DNA of 64,000 bases from Corella eumyota (Eukaryota > Chordata > Ascidiacea > Phlebobranchia > Corellidae): NCBI GenBank assembly GCA_963082875.1, contig OY720097.1:18856501-18920500 (forward strand). Reading direction: 5' to 3'. The translations under genes were made by a program, and so were the position numbers. This document shows positions 35,801-47,699 of the stretch, piece by piece. Numbering within the stretch: the first letter of the stretch is position 1; every line of letters begins with the position of its first letter. The notes under the pieces are model-generated. The model saw only the letters and a program-made list of their open reading frames with translations. It was not told the DNA's origin and did not search any database.

Positions 35801-37432
35801 ACTACAAAATGCAAAATTCTACCATGAAGTGAAAAATTTGCAGGACAATTCTTATAGCTAAAATTTTATACTCATCCTTTATTTCAATTTTTAGATGACC
35901 ATGCCATATTTCTATTGCCACCTCTACCCAAAAGTTTAAAGCCTGTTTATTACAATGCTTCATTTGTTGAAGTAAGTAATATTTTTTTGATTAAATTCTT
36001 TACTTATTACATTAATTATTTTTATGTATTTTTGTTTTACTTAAAAGGGTTATGATGTTTCGAAATCAATCTTAGCTGCTCAGACTCCAACAGTTGACAC
36101 TGTTGTTGAATTTTGGCACAGTATTTGGCATCATAAAGTAAAAACTATTGTCATGCTGTCACAAACGCACGAAAAGCTTAAGGTAAATTTTTGAATAGTA
36201 TTTTCATTTTTTTAACTTAGTTTTTTTATTTAGGCGTTTAAATATATTGAAGTTGTTTACATTTTTGCTGTATTTTTTTCTAGTAAGTTGGCTAGACTTA
36301 ATTTTAATATGTTTATTTTATTTTTCTAAGGGACAAAATGTACAATATTGGCCAGATTCTCATGAAGAAAACTTTAATTTCGGAAGTTATCAAATTCATC
36401 TTAACTCAATTAAAGGCATTGGATCGAATCTAAAAATGAGAAATTTATCTATTTCTCTAGGCAATGTACAGGTATACAAATTTCTCTTCGGTTAAATTTG
36501 AAAGTTAACTTTTTATTTTATAAAATTAAAAAATTATTTTCTTAGACTGAATTAATCCATTATCAACTTCTAAACTGGAAAGTTGGTCAACCTCCAAATT
36601 ATGATGTCATAATCGATTTGATTAAAAATGTTCAGGAAAGTTGTCAAGAAAGCAATGAAAATAATTTGGCTGTACATTGCAGGTTAGCTATAAGCCAATT
36701 GGTAAAAAGATTGTTTTGATTAAAGTTTGCTTTAAACATTGGGCAGGTTCCTTATTACGTTTTTTTTTACAAAATGAAAAAAAAAAGTTTTATTTCGCAT
36801 TTTTTCGCATTTTTTTTTTAGTTACGTGTTTTATGAATAATTAAATGTAGTTCTCTTTTTAAATTATTTCAGTGATGGAGCAGGTCTTACTGGGGTGTTT
36901 ATTGGAGCTTTAAACTTGATTGAGCGAATAAAGAATGAAAACAAGGTTGATGTTTTAAGGACAGTCAAGGACATGAGGGACATGAGACCTGGAATGGTAG
37001 AAAATCTAGTAAGCATAAGGATTAAATAAATTGTTTACCATATATAATATTGTAGTTTTTTAAATGAGAAATTTTATTTAAAATTAAATTTATTAAACAT
37101 GTTTAGCTTTGTTATAAATCATATACATAAAATTAATTTATTTTTATATTGCCTTATGTTAAATAAAGAATATGGCTGGTCGATTTGATATGTATTAACA
37201 TACCTTTTTTATTTCTATTTTTAAACAACTTATTTATTTTTTTAATTCTTTCTAAAACAACTTATTTATTACTCATATTGCTTTATGTTAAATAAAGAAT
37301 ATGGCTAGTTGATTTAATATGTATTAACGTACCTTCTTATTTTAGGGTCAATATGAATCCCTATATAAAATAGCAGAAAAGTATGTTGACTCATTTTCTG
37401 GTTATCAGAACTTTGCTCCTTTAAAAGTTTAA
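23821..37432 (+). CDS. Gene 3: CTLD/EGF receptor tyrosine phosphatase with a damaged CTLD and altered D2
   Basis: This copy has 39 usable exons plus one broken CTLD exon. Joined without the broken exon they give about 1,748 residues in frame. The ectodomain has two one-exon CTLDs, a split CTLD and 17 EGFs. Intron 1 starts with GC. D1 keeps WPDHG and the Cys-x5-Arg loop but reads HCSDGVGRTG, so Ala after Ser has become Asp as in D2. D2 reads HCSDGAGLTG, so the arginine that would bind phosphate is Leu and D2 cannot be a normal phosphatase. Other odd changes are KCIWP for KSILP before D1, and NWKVG with PPNYD where the sisters have NWEVG and CD. Together they suggest relaxed constraint on the 3' half. 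A 1.4 kb insertion sits in the intron after 34247. The gene may still encode a surface receptor with an active D1. Confidence 0.83.
24844..25860. other. Long empty intron of gene 3
   Basis: This 1,017 bp intron between the first EGF and CTLD2 is very AT-rich. I see no exon relic, tRNA-like box or repeat unit in it. An acceptor-like TTTTAG near 25822 is followed by a stop in phase 1, so the real acceptor is the ATTGTAG at 25860. Confidence 0.55.
29148..29490 (+). pseudogene. Gene 3 CTLD3 exon, 5'-truncated
   Basis: Only the last two thirds of a CTLD exon remain, from [10 protein letters not shown] through GYICQE with a good donor at 29491. The first third, including the first outer cysteine, is gone. 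In the coding frame a stop lies at 29145-29147. No AG between that stop and the surviving sequence gives the required phase 1 entry. A 13-bp string CAATTGTGGGAAT is present at both 29150-29162 and 29170-29182, as expected of a deletion or repair junction. Because the surrounding exons are phase 1, skipping this exon keeps the reading frame. Confidence 0.75.
32260..37432 (+). other. Gene 3 transmembrane and tandem PTP exon map
   Basis: Transmembrane 32260-32350. Linker 32458-32498. Juxtamembrane 32567-32715 (AYENIAM). D1: 32779-32875, 32987-33045, 33111-33245, 33337-33480, 33610-33758 and 33932-34067. Linker exons 34147-34247 and 35674-35786. D2: 35895-35971, 36048-36182, 36331-36471, 36546-36682, 36873-37008 and 37346-37432. 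The tail ends [11 protein letters not shown]. The last intron holds a second copy of a segment of about 50 bp (near 37157-37205 and 37285-37335) containing GAATATGGCTAGTTGATTT-like sequence. Confidence 0.82.
34297..35659. mobile_element. Unclassified 1.36 kb insertion in gene 3 intron
   Basis: Genes 2 and 4 have about 60 bp between these two exons, but gene 3 has over 1.4 kb. Intron flanks on both sides match the sisters (CAATACACTTTT on the left, TTTTATCTTTTAAG on the right). The extra DNA begins with a long T-rich run and is visibly less AT-rich than the neighbouring introns. It has no convincing coding frame. Inside it the strings GGCATGACCTGTT and CATGGACTGCCTT occur twice (35466-35496 and 35551-35582), about 85 bp apart. 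A left poly-T would fit the tail of an element inserted in minus orientation, but family and target duplication are undetermined. Confidence 0.5.
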
Positions 37433-37469
37433 AAAGAATTTTATTAAAAAAATATGTATATTAATTTTG

Positions 37470-37475
37470 AATAAA
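37470..37475 (+). terminator. Candidate polyadenylation signal of gene 3
   Basis: AATAAA lies 38 bp after the gene 3 stop, aligned with the candidate signals of genes 2 and 4. Confidence 0.45.
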
Positions 37476-38135
37476 AAATTTGTATAATATTAAATAAAAT
37501 TATAAGTAGTATATTTGATTTTAAATGTTTGTATATTTTGACAAAGAATTTAATATTTTAAAGTAGGTTAATTTATTTTATTTATTGAATATATGCTTAT
37601 AAATTTCAAATTTATTTTTTTGATTTAAATCAGATTAAAATTGTTTTAACTAACTTAAAGACTTTTTTATTATATAAATAAAGTTTTAAATGTATCAAAT
37701 GTACTTTTATGTTTAAAAATACTATTTTTTTAATTGTGTTTTCTGAAAAACGTCTATGTTAATTTGTTGTAAAATCGATAAAGTTTTACTTTTAAATATT
37801 TTTTGTTTATTTGATTTTTAATGTAAAGACAAAAGATTATTCATTTCAGCATGTTTGTTATATTTAATAACATTTTATTTCACCAATATATGTAATATTT
37901 ATTACATTTTAATAAGTTATTGTACAATGTTCCCTAAACAAATACAAACTAAACAGCTTAAAAATGTTTATTAAATTATCATATTAACAAATAAAATATT
38001 TCTGAAATTTAGCAAAGGAAGGCATTATAACACAAGAAAATGTTATGTTAAATCCTATAAAAATATTCTGATTTTGATATAAATTGAACTTCCTATCCTA
38101 ATTTTTTTGTTTTTTTAAATTTTTAACAATTTGTT

Positions 38136-38149
38136 TGTGGCGACTTTTA
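38136..38149 (+). promoter_or_regulatory. Conserved upstream 14-mer, gene 4
   Basis: TGTGGCGACTTTTA lies 253 bp before the ATG, within the shared upstream block. Confidence 0.5.
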
Positions 38150-38388
38150 GCATCAAATTCATAAAAATCTGTAAATAATTTACCTGGTTGTAATTTTATG
38201 CAAACAATAAGAGAAACTTTCATTTAAATATTTGTTTTAAATTTTATAACACAGAATGTAACTATCAAGCTTGGTTAGTTCTTTTTTGTTTGTGTATGTG
38301 ATGGAGTTAGATAGATACTTTTTTAAATCTGAAAATTTTTTGCAGTAAATTAATGTAAATGAAAAAAAAAAATTTTTAATTAGCTAAC

Positions 38389-41300
38389 ATGAAATATTTT
38401 AAAATTGTAGTTAGCTTGTTTGGTTTTGTTTTAGCTTGGCATTTGGGAGAATCACAAGGCAAGTTATTTTGGCTTATATAAGTTATGTTTATTTATGATT
38501 TTAATTTAAAAATAATTTTTTTAAATATTTGTAAAACAAAAAAGTTTGATTTGTATTTAAACCAACCATTTGTATTTTGTGTAGTTGCAAATGCAGTGAT
38601 CGTCCACAATAATAACATCATTAGTTTTTACAACGAATCAACTTCGTCTTTAACCTATGATATGGCTAAACAAAAATGTCAAGAAAGTGGTGGAACTTTG
38701 TTGATAATTAAAGATTCAGCTATTCAACAAATTGTTGAGCAACAATTATGGGAATGGGAAAGTGCAGCTCAGGTAGATTATTTTGGCAACATAAATGCAG
38801 TTGGTTACTGGATTGGTGCAAGTGGGACTGTAACTAAAAATGGTGATGTGTATGATTTTTATGATTGGAACTGGATTGATGGTACACCTGTACCACAGCC
38901 TGGTAGTAGTACTGGGTATGAAAATTGGCATGCTACAAATCCTGATACCAGTTCAGGTTATCTTCGAATAAGATCACTGGATACCATTGATGACGTTACA
39001 AACTTAATTGGAGAATGGGTGGATTGGCCAGATGCAAGTTATCCTGGATATATTTGTCAACAAAGTAAAAAAAATAATTTTCACAGTAAACAATTATGTA
39101 AATGTTTTGTGCAGTTGTTTTCATTTAGTTTTTTTTTGTATTATTAGATACTTTGTTTAAATTTTTTATTATGTTTGATTTTTAAGCACTACCATTATGT
39201 AATAAAGTTTTAACATTAATATAATTTTTTTTGGTAAAATTTGTTTTAACTTCTTAAATGCAATCTCAAAATTAAAACTTTTTTGTTGTTTTACGAAATT
39301 ATTACATGTGTGTTTTTATAGAAGTGTTGGTGAAATATTTAATTTTAGCTTTGTAAATTTAAACGTTTTGTGTATGTTTAGATCCTTGTGACAGCTTTTT
39401 ATGTGAAAATGGTGGAACTTGTTTGGTTAACGATGATTTAACTACTAGGTGTTATTGTCTACCCGAATATAATGGACCTACATGCAATGAAGGTTTTTGA
39501 TACAAACTTAACCTTATATGTTTATATTGTAAATGCATTTACAATAACCTAAGTACATCTTTTGTATATGCAACCACTTGAGTATTAAGTTTAACTAATT
39601 TTTGAAATGTGAAAAAACATTTTTATCTTTATCTTAGTTCAAATAAAATGAGATAAAAAATTTTGTTGAAGAAATGTAATGCATAATATCAAAAACAACA
39701 AATTTTTTTGGACAAAAATTTATGTTAAAAATAAAGTTGAGTAAAACTGAAACTTTTTAAAAAACATATCACTTATTTTTAATAATTTTAGGTCCAGCAG
39801 CTATTTTGATGCTTAATGGATATAATATCACATTCTACAACATAACAGCTAAATTAACTCAACTTGAAGCTAATGAAAGATGTGGTAAAAATGGAGGTGA
39901 ATTGTTGATCATAAGAGATGAACAAACTCAACAAATTGTTAACGAACAATTATGGGAATGGGAACCTCATGTTGATGATAGTCTTAGTTGGCAATCTGGT
40001 TACTGGGTTGGTGCAAGTGGTACTGCAACACCATATAACTGGCAATGGAGTGATGGTACTAATATACTATACAACACCACATTTGGTGGTGGTGGTTATC
40101 AAAATTGGCATACAAGTTCTAATAATGTAAATGACAACCCAGGATATCTAAGAGTAAGATCATTAAAGGAATATGGACTGGGACTTTGGTATGATAATCC
40201 ATCACATCTAACAGCTTATGGTTACATTTGCCAAGAAATAAGTAAGCCTAATTTTATATTTTTAGATGGTTGCATTTTTGTTTAATAAAATTAAATGTTT
40301 TGTATAGACAAATGTACATACCAACCATGTGAAAATGAAGGAATTTGTACAATCATTGGTTTAACTTATAATTGTACTTGTCTGGATGGTTATTATGGAA
40401 ATAATTGTGAATCAGGTATGTTTGAAAATTATATTTTTACCAAAATTTTTTTTATATTTTCAATGCAAATTTGTTATATATCTATGAATTTACATTGATT
40501 TTACTTACATTTTTTGGAAATGATTATTAATAAGTGTATAAGCATTTATCACTTTTAGCTAATTTTTTTAAAAACTATATTTTTAAATGCCCTGTTTTGT
40601 ATCGTTAGATCCCTGCACAATACAACCTTGTAAACATAATGGAACTTGTAATGTTATTAGTTCAACTTATCAATGTAATTGCTTACCTGGTTATTATGGA
40701 GATAATTGTGAAAGTGGTAAATAATTGAAATTTTATGAAACTATATTAAAATGAATATGTTTTATTTGTATTAAATGACTAATAATCACAACTTTTTTAT
40801 TATTTTTAGATCCATGTACAAAACAACCATGTAAAAATAGTGGAACTTGTAATATTAATGGTTCAACTTATCAATGTAATTGCTTTGATGGATATTATGG
40901 AAATGATTGTGAATTTAGTAAATATTAGAATTAAGTTATACCTCAATTATGTAAATTATCTTTTAAAATTGATGCTTCCACCTATTGTGATTGTAAGAAT
41001 AGTTATTTTACAAAAATCTCATAAAAATGTTTTTATTTTTATTGTTGTGACTTAACTTTTATTTAATTCTAACGATTCTAAATTTAATTGTGTTTTATTT
41101 ATAATAACAATTAATGTTCATTTACTTATATTAAAATTAATAAGCATTTGTTAATTGTAATCTTGTTAGTTTTAAAACTGATTTTTTTTGTAAGATCCAT
41201 GTACGATACAACCATGTAAAAATAATGGACTTTGTATTATTGGTGGTTCAACTTATCAATGTGATTGCTTACCTGGTTTTTATGGATATAATTGTACCAC

Positions 41301-42874
41301 TGGTAATGTAGTTTTAATAATAAAAATCTAAATTTTCTAAACGAGTTTTTTTTTTAAATTTTAATAAATCTATCTTAAAGTTTTTTATACCAGTGACTTT
41401 AAAAAAATTGAATTTGGATGTATTTTTAGGTGTTACATATTATCTAATTCTATTTTTGTTTGCAGATGCATGTCATCCTACTCCTTGTTTAAATCAGGGA
41501 AGTTGTATTGGAATTTTAGATGATCCATTTTATCAATGTGATTGTAAGAATGGATATTATGGTGTTTATTGTGAATTTGGTAAATATGAATATTTTAAGT
41601 AAATGCAATTTGATATAATCTAACGTTTTTAACCAAATGTTATAGATCCATGTACAATACAAGCATGTAAAAATAATGGAACTTGTAATATTGATGGTTC
41701 AACTTATCAATGTGATTGCTTTCCTGGTTATTATGACAAAAATTGTTCAACAGGTAATATAGAGTAAACCTCTTATTTGTGTATTTAGCTTTAATAATAT
41801 TACAATATTACTAGATGCTTGTGATCCTGTTCCTTGCATAAATCAAGGAAGTTGTATTAGAGAATCAAAGAATCCATATTATCAATGTAATTGTACTTCT
41901 ACTTATACTGGTCAAAATTGTGAAGATGGTAAGTTTTAAGGTGTTGTTATTTAACATTTTTAGAAATATTAAACATAATTTTAGGTAGTTAAGCCTATTA
42001 TTTTAAATTTTGTTTGTTTGATATATTAATTTTGTGTTTAAAATAACAACGTGCAAAGTTGTTTTTCAGTAACTTTTATTAATTATGATCTAAAAATACT
42101 TAGTTTCTTGCTTTTTTCTTTAAACTTTTTTAGTTTAAAATTTTAGTTTCATTTGTTTAAACAGGAAATTTTGTACCATCTGAAGAATATTCCTATTTTG
42201 TAAGTAATGGTGAACCTACTTCATTTAATAATTCAATAATACAAAGTGCTAGTTATGGAGGTGCACTTGCTATTATTAAAGACAATCAAACACAAATTGC
42301 TTTAGAAAGCTATCTAAAAAAACATATAAACAGCAAAAGCTTATGGGTTGGCGGAAGAAAAATTAACCAGGGTAAGGATGCTTATTTTAAGTAATAAATC
42401 TATATATAGATTCTACATATTGTCAGTATTATCCTTCTCATTTATTAATTAAGAATGGAGATGGCTTGACAATAGTTTGATACCAATAAAAGATCATGAA
42501 GAATTTCATAATTGGAAAAATATTGCTGTTTTTGAAACAAAAAATGATGCAGATTGTTTGGCTTTAGAAGAAAATTCTTTTAAGTGGATAAGTAAACCTT
42601 GCTCTCAAGAAAACGATTTTATTTTAGAAAAATCAGGTAGGTGATTTTGTGATTTGTTTTCAGTTTAGACTTAAAATAAGTTTTAAAGAAAGTGTAGGTA
42701 AAATACAATAAATTAAAAATTTCTATACTGTTTTTGTTAAAGCAACAACATCTTTATGTGGAACGACAAAATGTGAAAATGGTGGAAAATGTCATGAAAG
42801 TGGAGCTCATTATTTTTGTGAATGCGTGAAAGGATTTGATGGAGAAGTTTGTCAAAATCAAATTTCTGACCCAG
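38389..42874 (+). other. Gene 4 ectodomain exon map
   Basis: Signal 38389-38458 (donor GCAAGT). CTLD1 38585-39064. EGF 39382-39492. CTLD2 39792-40241. EGFs 40308-40415, 40609-40716, 40810-40917, 41195-41302, 41466-41579, 41646-41753 and 41815-41928. Split CTLD 42165-42371 plus 42454-42636. Stalk EGF 42743-42874. In the split CTLD the last cysteine is Leu (FILEKSG), while genes 2, 3 and 5 have Ser and gene 1 has Cys. Confidence 0.83.
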
Positions 42875-45800
42875 GTTTAAATAACTTACTTCATTACTTG
42901 ACAATTTAACAAAATCTAACTATAATTAATTTAAGTTAGCATTAGTATCAAAATATTAAAATATAAACATATTTAAAATCTACTCAGGTTCTGATAGTAC
43001 TATTTACATAGTTATTGGAGTTGTAGTTCCTTTACTTATTATTGCTGTATTGGCTGGTGTTTATTTATGGAGAAAAAGGTTGGTTCTGTTTTTTTTAAAT
43101 GTTGTTTTGTTTTTTTCTTTTTTGTTAAGTGGTTACTAAAAAAAATTTTTTTTTGTTAAATAGTTGTTTAATATACTTTTGCGCTTTAGAAATCATGGAA
43201 ATAAAAGAAATGATGCAAACTTCAACAAAGGTAATTTAATCATCAAATATTAGCTATACGAAAAGATTTTATAATAAATCTTGTTAATATTTCACCAGAG
43301 CAACCAAGTCAGGCTTATGAGAACATAGCTATGCTTAAGCAACTTGATAATTTTAAGGAATACAGAATAAATTTATCACAATTGTTGGCAAAATATAAGA
43401 TACTTTCGGATGACAATAATTCTGAAATTTATGACGAATTTACAAAAGTAAGTAACATTACAAAATAATGAAAGTTGTCTTTTTTAATGTAAAACAACTT
43501 TTATTTTTAGAATTTACATCAAAAATCGCTAAAAGTTAGAAGTTCAACTTTAGTAGCTGAACAACCAAAAAATGAATCTAAAAATCGAGTAAAATCTATT
43601 TTGCCTTGTAAGTAAAAAAAAGTTTGTACTATGACAACACTTTTTTAAATTTTATTTAAATTTTTTTGCCTAGTTTGTTACTGTGTTTTGTTGCTTATAG
43701 CTAAACAAGTTAATTTTTTAACAGTTGACTCTTCAAGGGTAATTTTGGATAAGAATAAATATATCAATGCAAGTTATATTGATGTGAGTTTGTTACATTC
43801 CTAATTAAATATATAAAACTTTTATTACCTATTTTATATTATTTTTAGAGTGTTAATGTAGCAAAAAAATACATAGCAACTCAATCTCCATTACAAAGAA
43901 CTGTGAATGATTTTTGGTTGATGATATTGGAGAAAAATTGTAGCATGATTGTAATGCTTTCAAACATAGTAGAACACGAAAAAGTAAGATTATGTTTAAA
44001 ATCTACAGTGAAATTTTTTTATTTTATTTTCATTTTGTAACTTATTTTAAAATAAAATACTTTTTTATCGACAGACACAATGTGAAAAATACTGGCCAGA
44101 GCCGGGTAAATTAATTCAATGTGGCAACATTATAGTAAAAGGTGAACAAGAATCTACTTATGGAAGTTTTATTCAAAGAAAATTTAAAATTTGCAGAGCT
44201 GATGAGCTATATGAATCAGTACATAATGTTTTGTGATTTTACCATTTTATTAGTTTTTTTAATAAAAACAAAAGTCGGTTGAAATTTAAATTTAAAGATA
44301 CAATATTTTTTATAAAAATACATCTAACGTTTTTAAATTTTTTGCAGGTATATCAAACTGTAACCCAGTTCCAATTTATAACATGGCCTGACCATGGTGT
44401 GCCTTTAACAACCAGCAGTTTCTTTCGCTTTTACAACCAAGTTCAACAACTTTACAATCAACAAACAACTAAATTTCCTATGGTTATACATTGCAGGTTA
44501 ACATTTTTGAACTGAAATTGATTATTTTTTAGTAAAGCTTGCATTAAGAAACTACAATAAAATAATTTAATTGTTTCTATAACAAGTTTAAATTTTACAA
44601 CACCTTATAATTTTTTATAAGTAAAAACACTACTTTTTAAAATTATTTATTGTTTTTTTCTTAAATTTATTAGTGCTGGTGTAGGTAGAACTGGAACATT
44701 TATTGGGTTTGATTGTTTGGTGCAAGAAATGAAAGAGAAACAAAGTGTTAATGTTTTCGAGACTGTTCTTAATATGAGAAGACAGAGAACTGACATGGTT
44801 CAAACTAAGGTAGAATTAATTAAATGGATTTTTATTTTAACTTTCAATATTTGCCAAATTGATAAATTAGTGCAAACTTTATTTATAGGATCAATACATA
44901 TTTTTGCATAAATTAATTGCTGAACAAAAATTGTTTGGGAACACTGCATTTAAAGCTTCAAAAATTCAACAACAACTAAAGTTTAACAGGTGTTTAAAAA
45001 AAATTAATTAAATTTTTTATATTTGCTCAATCCCTTTTTTATCTTTTAAGATTCGATGAAGAATATAACAAATTAGATTTAATTGGTCCAATTAGATCAT
45101 CTCAGACCATTGGTAAAATGCCAGAAAATGTGGAAAAAAATTTTAACAACAATGTTATACCATGTAAGCAAATGACCACTACAAAATGCAAAATTCTACC
45201 ATGAAGTGAAACATTTTTAGAACAATTCTTCTGGCTAAAATTTTATACTCATATTTTTTTTAATTTTTAGATGACCATGCCATATTTTTATTGCCATCTC
45301 TTCCTAAAAGTTTAAAACCTGTTTATTTTAATGCTTCATTTGTTGAAGTAAGTAATATTTTTATTTGATTATTCTCCACTGTATTACATTATTTATTTAA
45401 ATGTATTTTGTTACACTTCAGGGTTATGATGCTTCAAAATCAATCTTAGCTGCCCAAACTCCAACAGTTGACACTGTTGTTGAATTTTTGCACAGTATTT
45501 GGCATCATAAAGTAAAAACTATTGTCATGCTGTCACAAATGCATGAAAAGCTTAAGGTAAGTTTTTAGTAAGTATTTTTATGTTATAATTTTTACTACAA
45601 TTTTTATAAGTATTAAAATATAAGTTGTTTTCATTCTTACTTTTTTTTAATATTGGGCTGGCCAGTTTTTAATTGGTTAAAGTTTTTTCTATTATTTTAA
45701 GGGACAAAATGTTCAATATTGGCCAGATTCTAATGAAGAAAACTTTAATTTTGGAAATTATCAAATTCATCTTAACTCAATTAAAAGCATTGGATCAAAT

Positions 45801-46751
45801 GTAAAAATGAGAAAATTATCTATTTCTCTAGGCAATGTACAGGTAACTATATAAATTTCTTTTCGGTTAAATTTAAAAATTAACTTTTTATTTTATAAAA
45901 TTAAAAAAATATTTTTGTAGACTGAATTAATCCAATATCAACTACTGAACTGGGAAGTTGGTCAACCTCCAAATTGTGATGTCATAATTAACTTGATTAA
46001 AAATGTTCAGGAAAGTTGTCAAGAAAGCAATGAAAATATTTTGGCTGTACATTGCAGGTTAGCTATAAGCTTATTGTTAAAAAGATTGTTTTGATTAAAG
46101 TTTGCTTTAAACATTGGGCAGGTTTCTTAATACGGTTTTTATTTACAAAATAAATATTTCGTTATTTTTTTACTTACGTTTTAGTTATGTGTTTTATAAA
46201 TAATTAAATGTAATTCTATTTTTAAATTATTTCAGTGATGGAGCAGGTCGAACTGGGGTGTTTATTGGAGCCTTAAACTTGATTGAGCGAATAAAGAATG
46301 AGAACAAGATTGATGTTTTAAGAACGGTCAAGGACATGAGAGACATGAGACCTGGGATGGTGGAAAATCTGGTAAGTATAAGGATTAAACATCTTATATT
46401 ACATAAATAGCATTTACAATTAAGTTTTGTAAACATGATCACATTATTTTATTTGTATACAAAAGCTAACTTTATTCTTACTAAACAACTTAATTTTTAT
46501 GAATTGTGTTATGGCCATTCAATATGGCCATTCGATTTAATGGTTCAATTTGGCCATTCGATTTTCATTCGATATGGCCATTCGATTTAAAGAATATGGC
46601 CATTCGATTTAAAGAATATGGCTATTTGATTTAATATGTATTTACACACGTTTTTTATTTCTAGCCCCAATATGAATCCTTGTATAAAATAGCAGAAAAA
46701 TATGTTGATTCATTTTCTGGTTATCAGAACTTTGCTCCTTTAAAAGTTTAA
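38389..46751 (+). CDS. Gene 4: compact CTLD/EGF receptor tyrosine phosphatase (31 exons)
   Basis: This copy appears intact, with about 1,442 residues: signal peptide, CTLD1, EGF, CTLD2, seven EGFs, split CTLD, stalk EGF, transmembrane helix and two PTP domains. Intron 1 starts with GC. D1 has WPDHG and [11 protein letters not shown]2 has WEVG and [10 protein letters not shown]. In D2 the FWHS of the sisters is FLHS. The gene is a mosaic. Its split CTLD exons (207 and 183 nt) and the intron before the stalk EGF match gene 5. Everything after the stalk EGF, introns included, matches gene 2 almost base for base. Gene conversion or unequal crossing-over with a breakpoint in the stalk EGF exon explains this best. 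It is a good representative of a working family member. Confidence 0.88.
40967..41020 (+). pseudogene. Decayed EGF exon relic in gene 4 intron
   Basis: This segment reads like the middle of a 117-nt EGF exon (GATGCTTCCACCTATTGTGA, then GTAAGAATAGTTATTTT). It has no acceptor before it and no second half, and lies in the intron after the EGF ending at 40917. It is a lost EGF module. Confidence 0.5.
42988..46751 (+). other. Gene 4 transmembrane and tandem PTP exon map
   Basis: Transmembrane 42988-43078. Linker 43190-43230. Juxtamembrane 43299-43447 (AYENIAM). D1: 43511-43607, 43725-43783, 43849-43983, 44075-44218, 44348-44496 and 44674-44809. Linker exons 44889-44989 and 45051-45163. D2: 45271-45347, 45422-45556, 45702-45842, 45921-46057, 46236-46371 and 46665-46751. 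The 195 bases at 44717-44911, spanning an exon end, a whole intron and an exon start, are identical by eye to 20959-21153 of gene 2, except at the first base. Confidence 0.85.
46510..46632. repeat. Minisatellite in last intron of gene 4
   Basis: About six imperfect units built on ATGGCCATTCGATTT, some extended by AAAGAAT, lie head to tail. Genes 2 and 3 carry one and two copies of a related string (GAATATGGCTAGTTGATTT) at the same place, so the unit expanded in gene 4. Confidence 0.75.
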
Positions 46752-46775
46752 AAGGAATTTCATTTAATAATTTCG

Positions 46776-46781
46776 AATAAA
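46776..46781 (+). terminator. Candidate polyadenylation signal of gene 4
   Basis: AATAAA lies 25 bp after the gene 4 stop, in the same 3' context as genes 2 and 3. Confidence 0.45.
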
Positions 46782-47441
46782 AAATTTGAATAATTTTAAA
46801 TAAAATTGTATGTATTATATATGATTTTAAATGTTTATATATTTTGATAAAGCTTTTCATATTTTAAATAAGGTTAAATTATTTTTTTATTAAGTATATG
46901 CTTATTAATATCAATTTTATTTATTTGATTTGAAAAAGATTAAATTTGTCTTAAAAAATTAAAACCCTATAAATAATTTTATTAATTAAATAAAATTTTA
47001 AATTTATTTTTGTTGCAAATGTACTTTTCTGTTTAAAATATGCTTGCAATAAAACTAATTTATTTTTTAGTTATGTTTTTTAATGATCTTTTTATGATTT
47101 TGTTGTTGTAAAATCCTTAAAATTTTACTTTAAAATATTTTTTTTTAAATTTCTATTTATGTAAAAAGAAAAGAAAATATATTTTTTAATATATTTTTTC
47201 ACCAATATATGTGATATTTATTATATTTTAATAAGTTATTGTACATTATTTTTCAAACAAAACAAGCACTAAACACCCATGTTTATGAAAAAAAAAATTT
47301 CTAAATTTAGCAACAAAATAAAGAGGCATTAGAACACAAGTAAGTGTGATTTTAAATACTAATAAAATATTCTGATTTAGGTCAAAATTTAACTTTCTAT
47401 CCTGTTTTTTTTGCATTGCATCAAATTTTTAACAATTTGTA

Positions 47442-47455
47442 TGTGGCGACTTTTA
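47442..47455 (+). promoter_or_regulatory. Conserved upstream 14-mer, gene 5
   Basis: TGTGGCGACTTTTA lies 258 bp before the ATG, within the shared upstream block. Confidence 0.5.
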
Positions 47456-47699
47456 TTGAGCAAACACATAAAAATTTGTGAATCATTTAACTACTGTTGT
47501 AACCTTATGCAAACAATAAGTGGAACTTTCATTTTAATGTTTGTTTTAATTTTTATAACACAGAATGTAACTATTAATTTGGGTTAGTGTATTTTGTTTG
47601 TGTATGTGATAGGAGTTAGATAGATACTACTTTTATTATGAATTTTTTTTTGCAGTGAATAAATGTAAATGAAAAAAAAATTATTTTTTATTAGCTAAC

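Larger units (their letters stand above)
37433..38388. other. Intergenic region, gene 3 to gene 4
   Basis: This is AT-rich non-coding DNA. From about 37880 onward it matches the conserved upstream block of genes 3, 5 and 6, ending in a TTTTTTGCAG acceptor at 38345, 43 bp before the ATG. Nothing else is recognisable. Confidence 0.6.
46752..47699. other. Intergenic region, gene 4 to gene 5
   Basis: This is AT-rich non-coding DNA. The first part is close to the region after gene 2. From about 47209 it is the upstream block shared with genes 3, 4 and 6, ending in a TTTTTTTTGCAG acceptor at 47655, 44 bp before the ATG. Confidence 0.6.
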
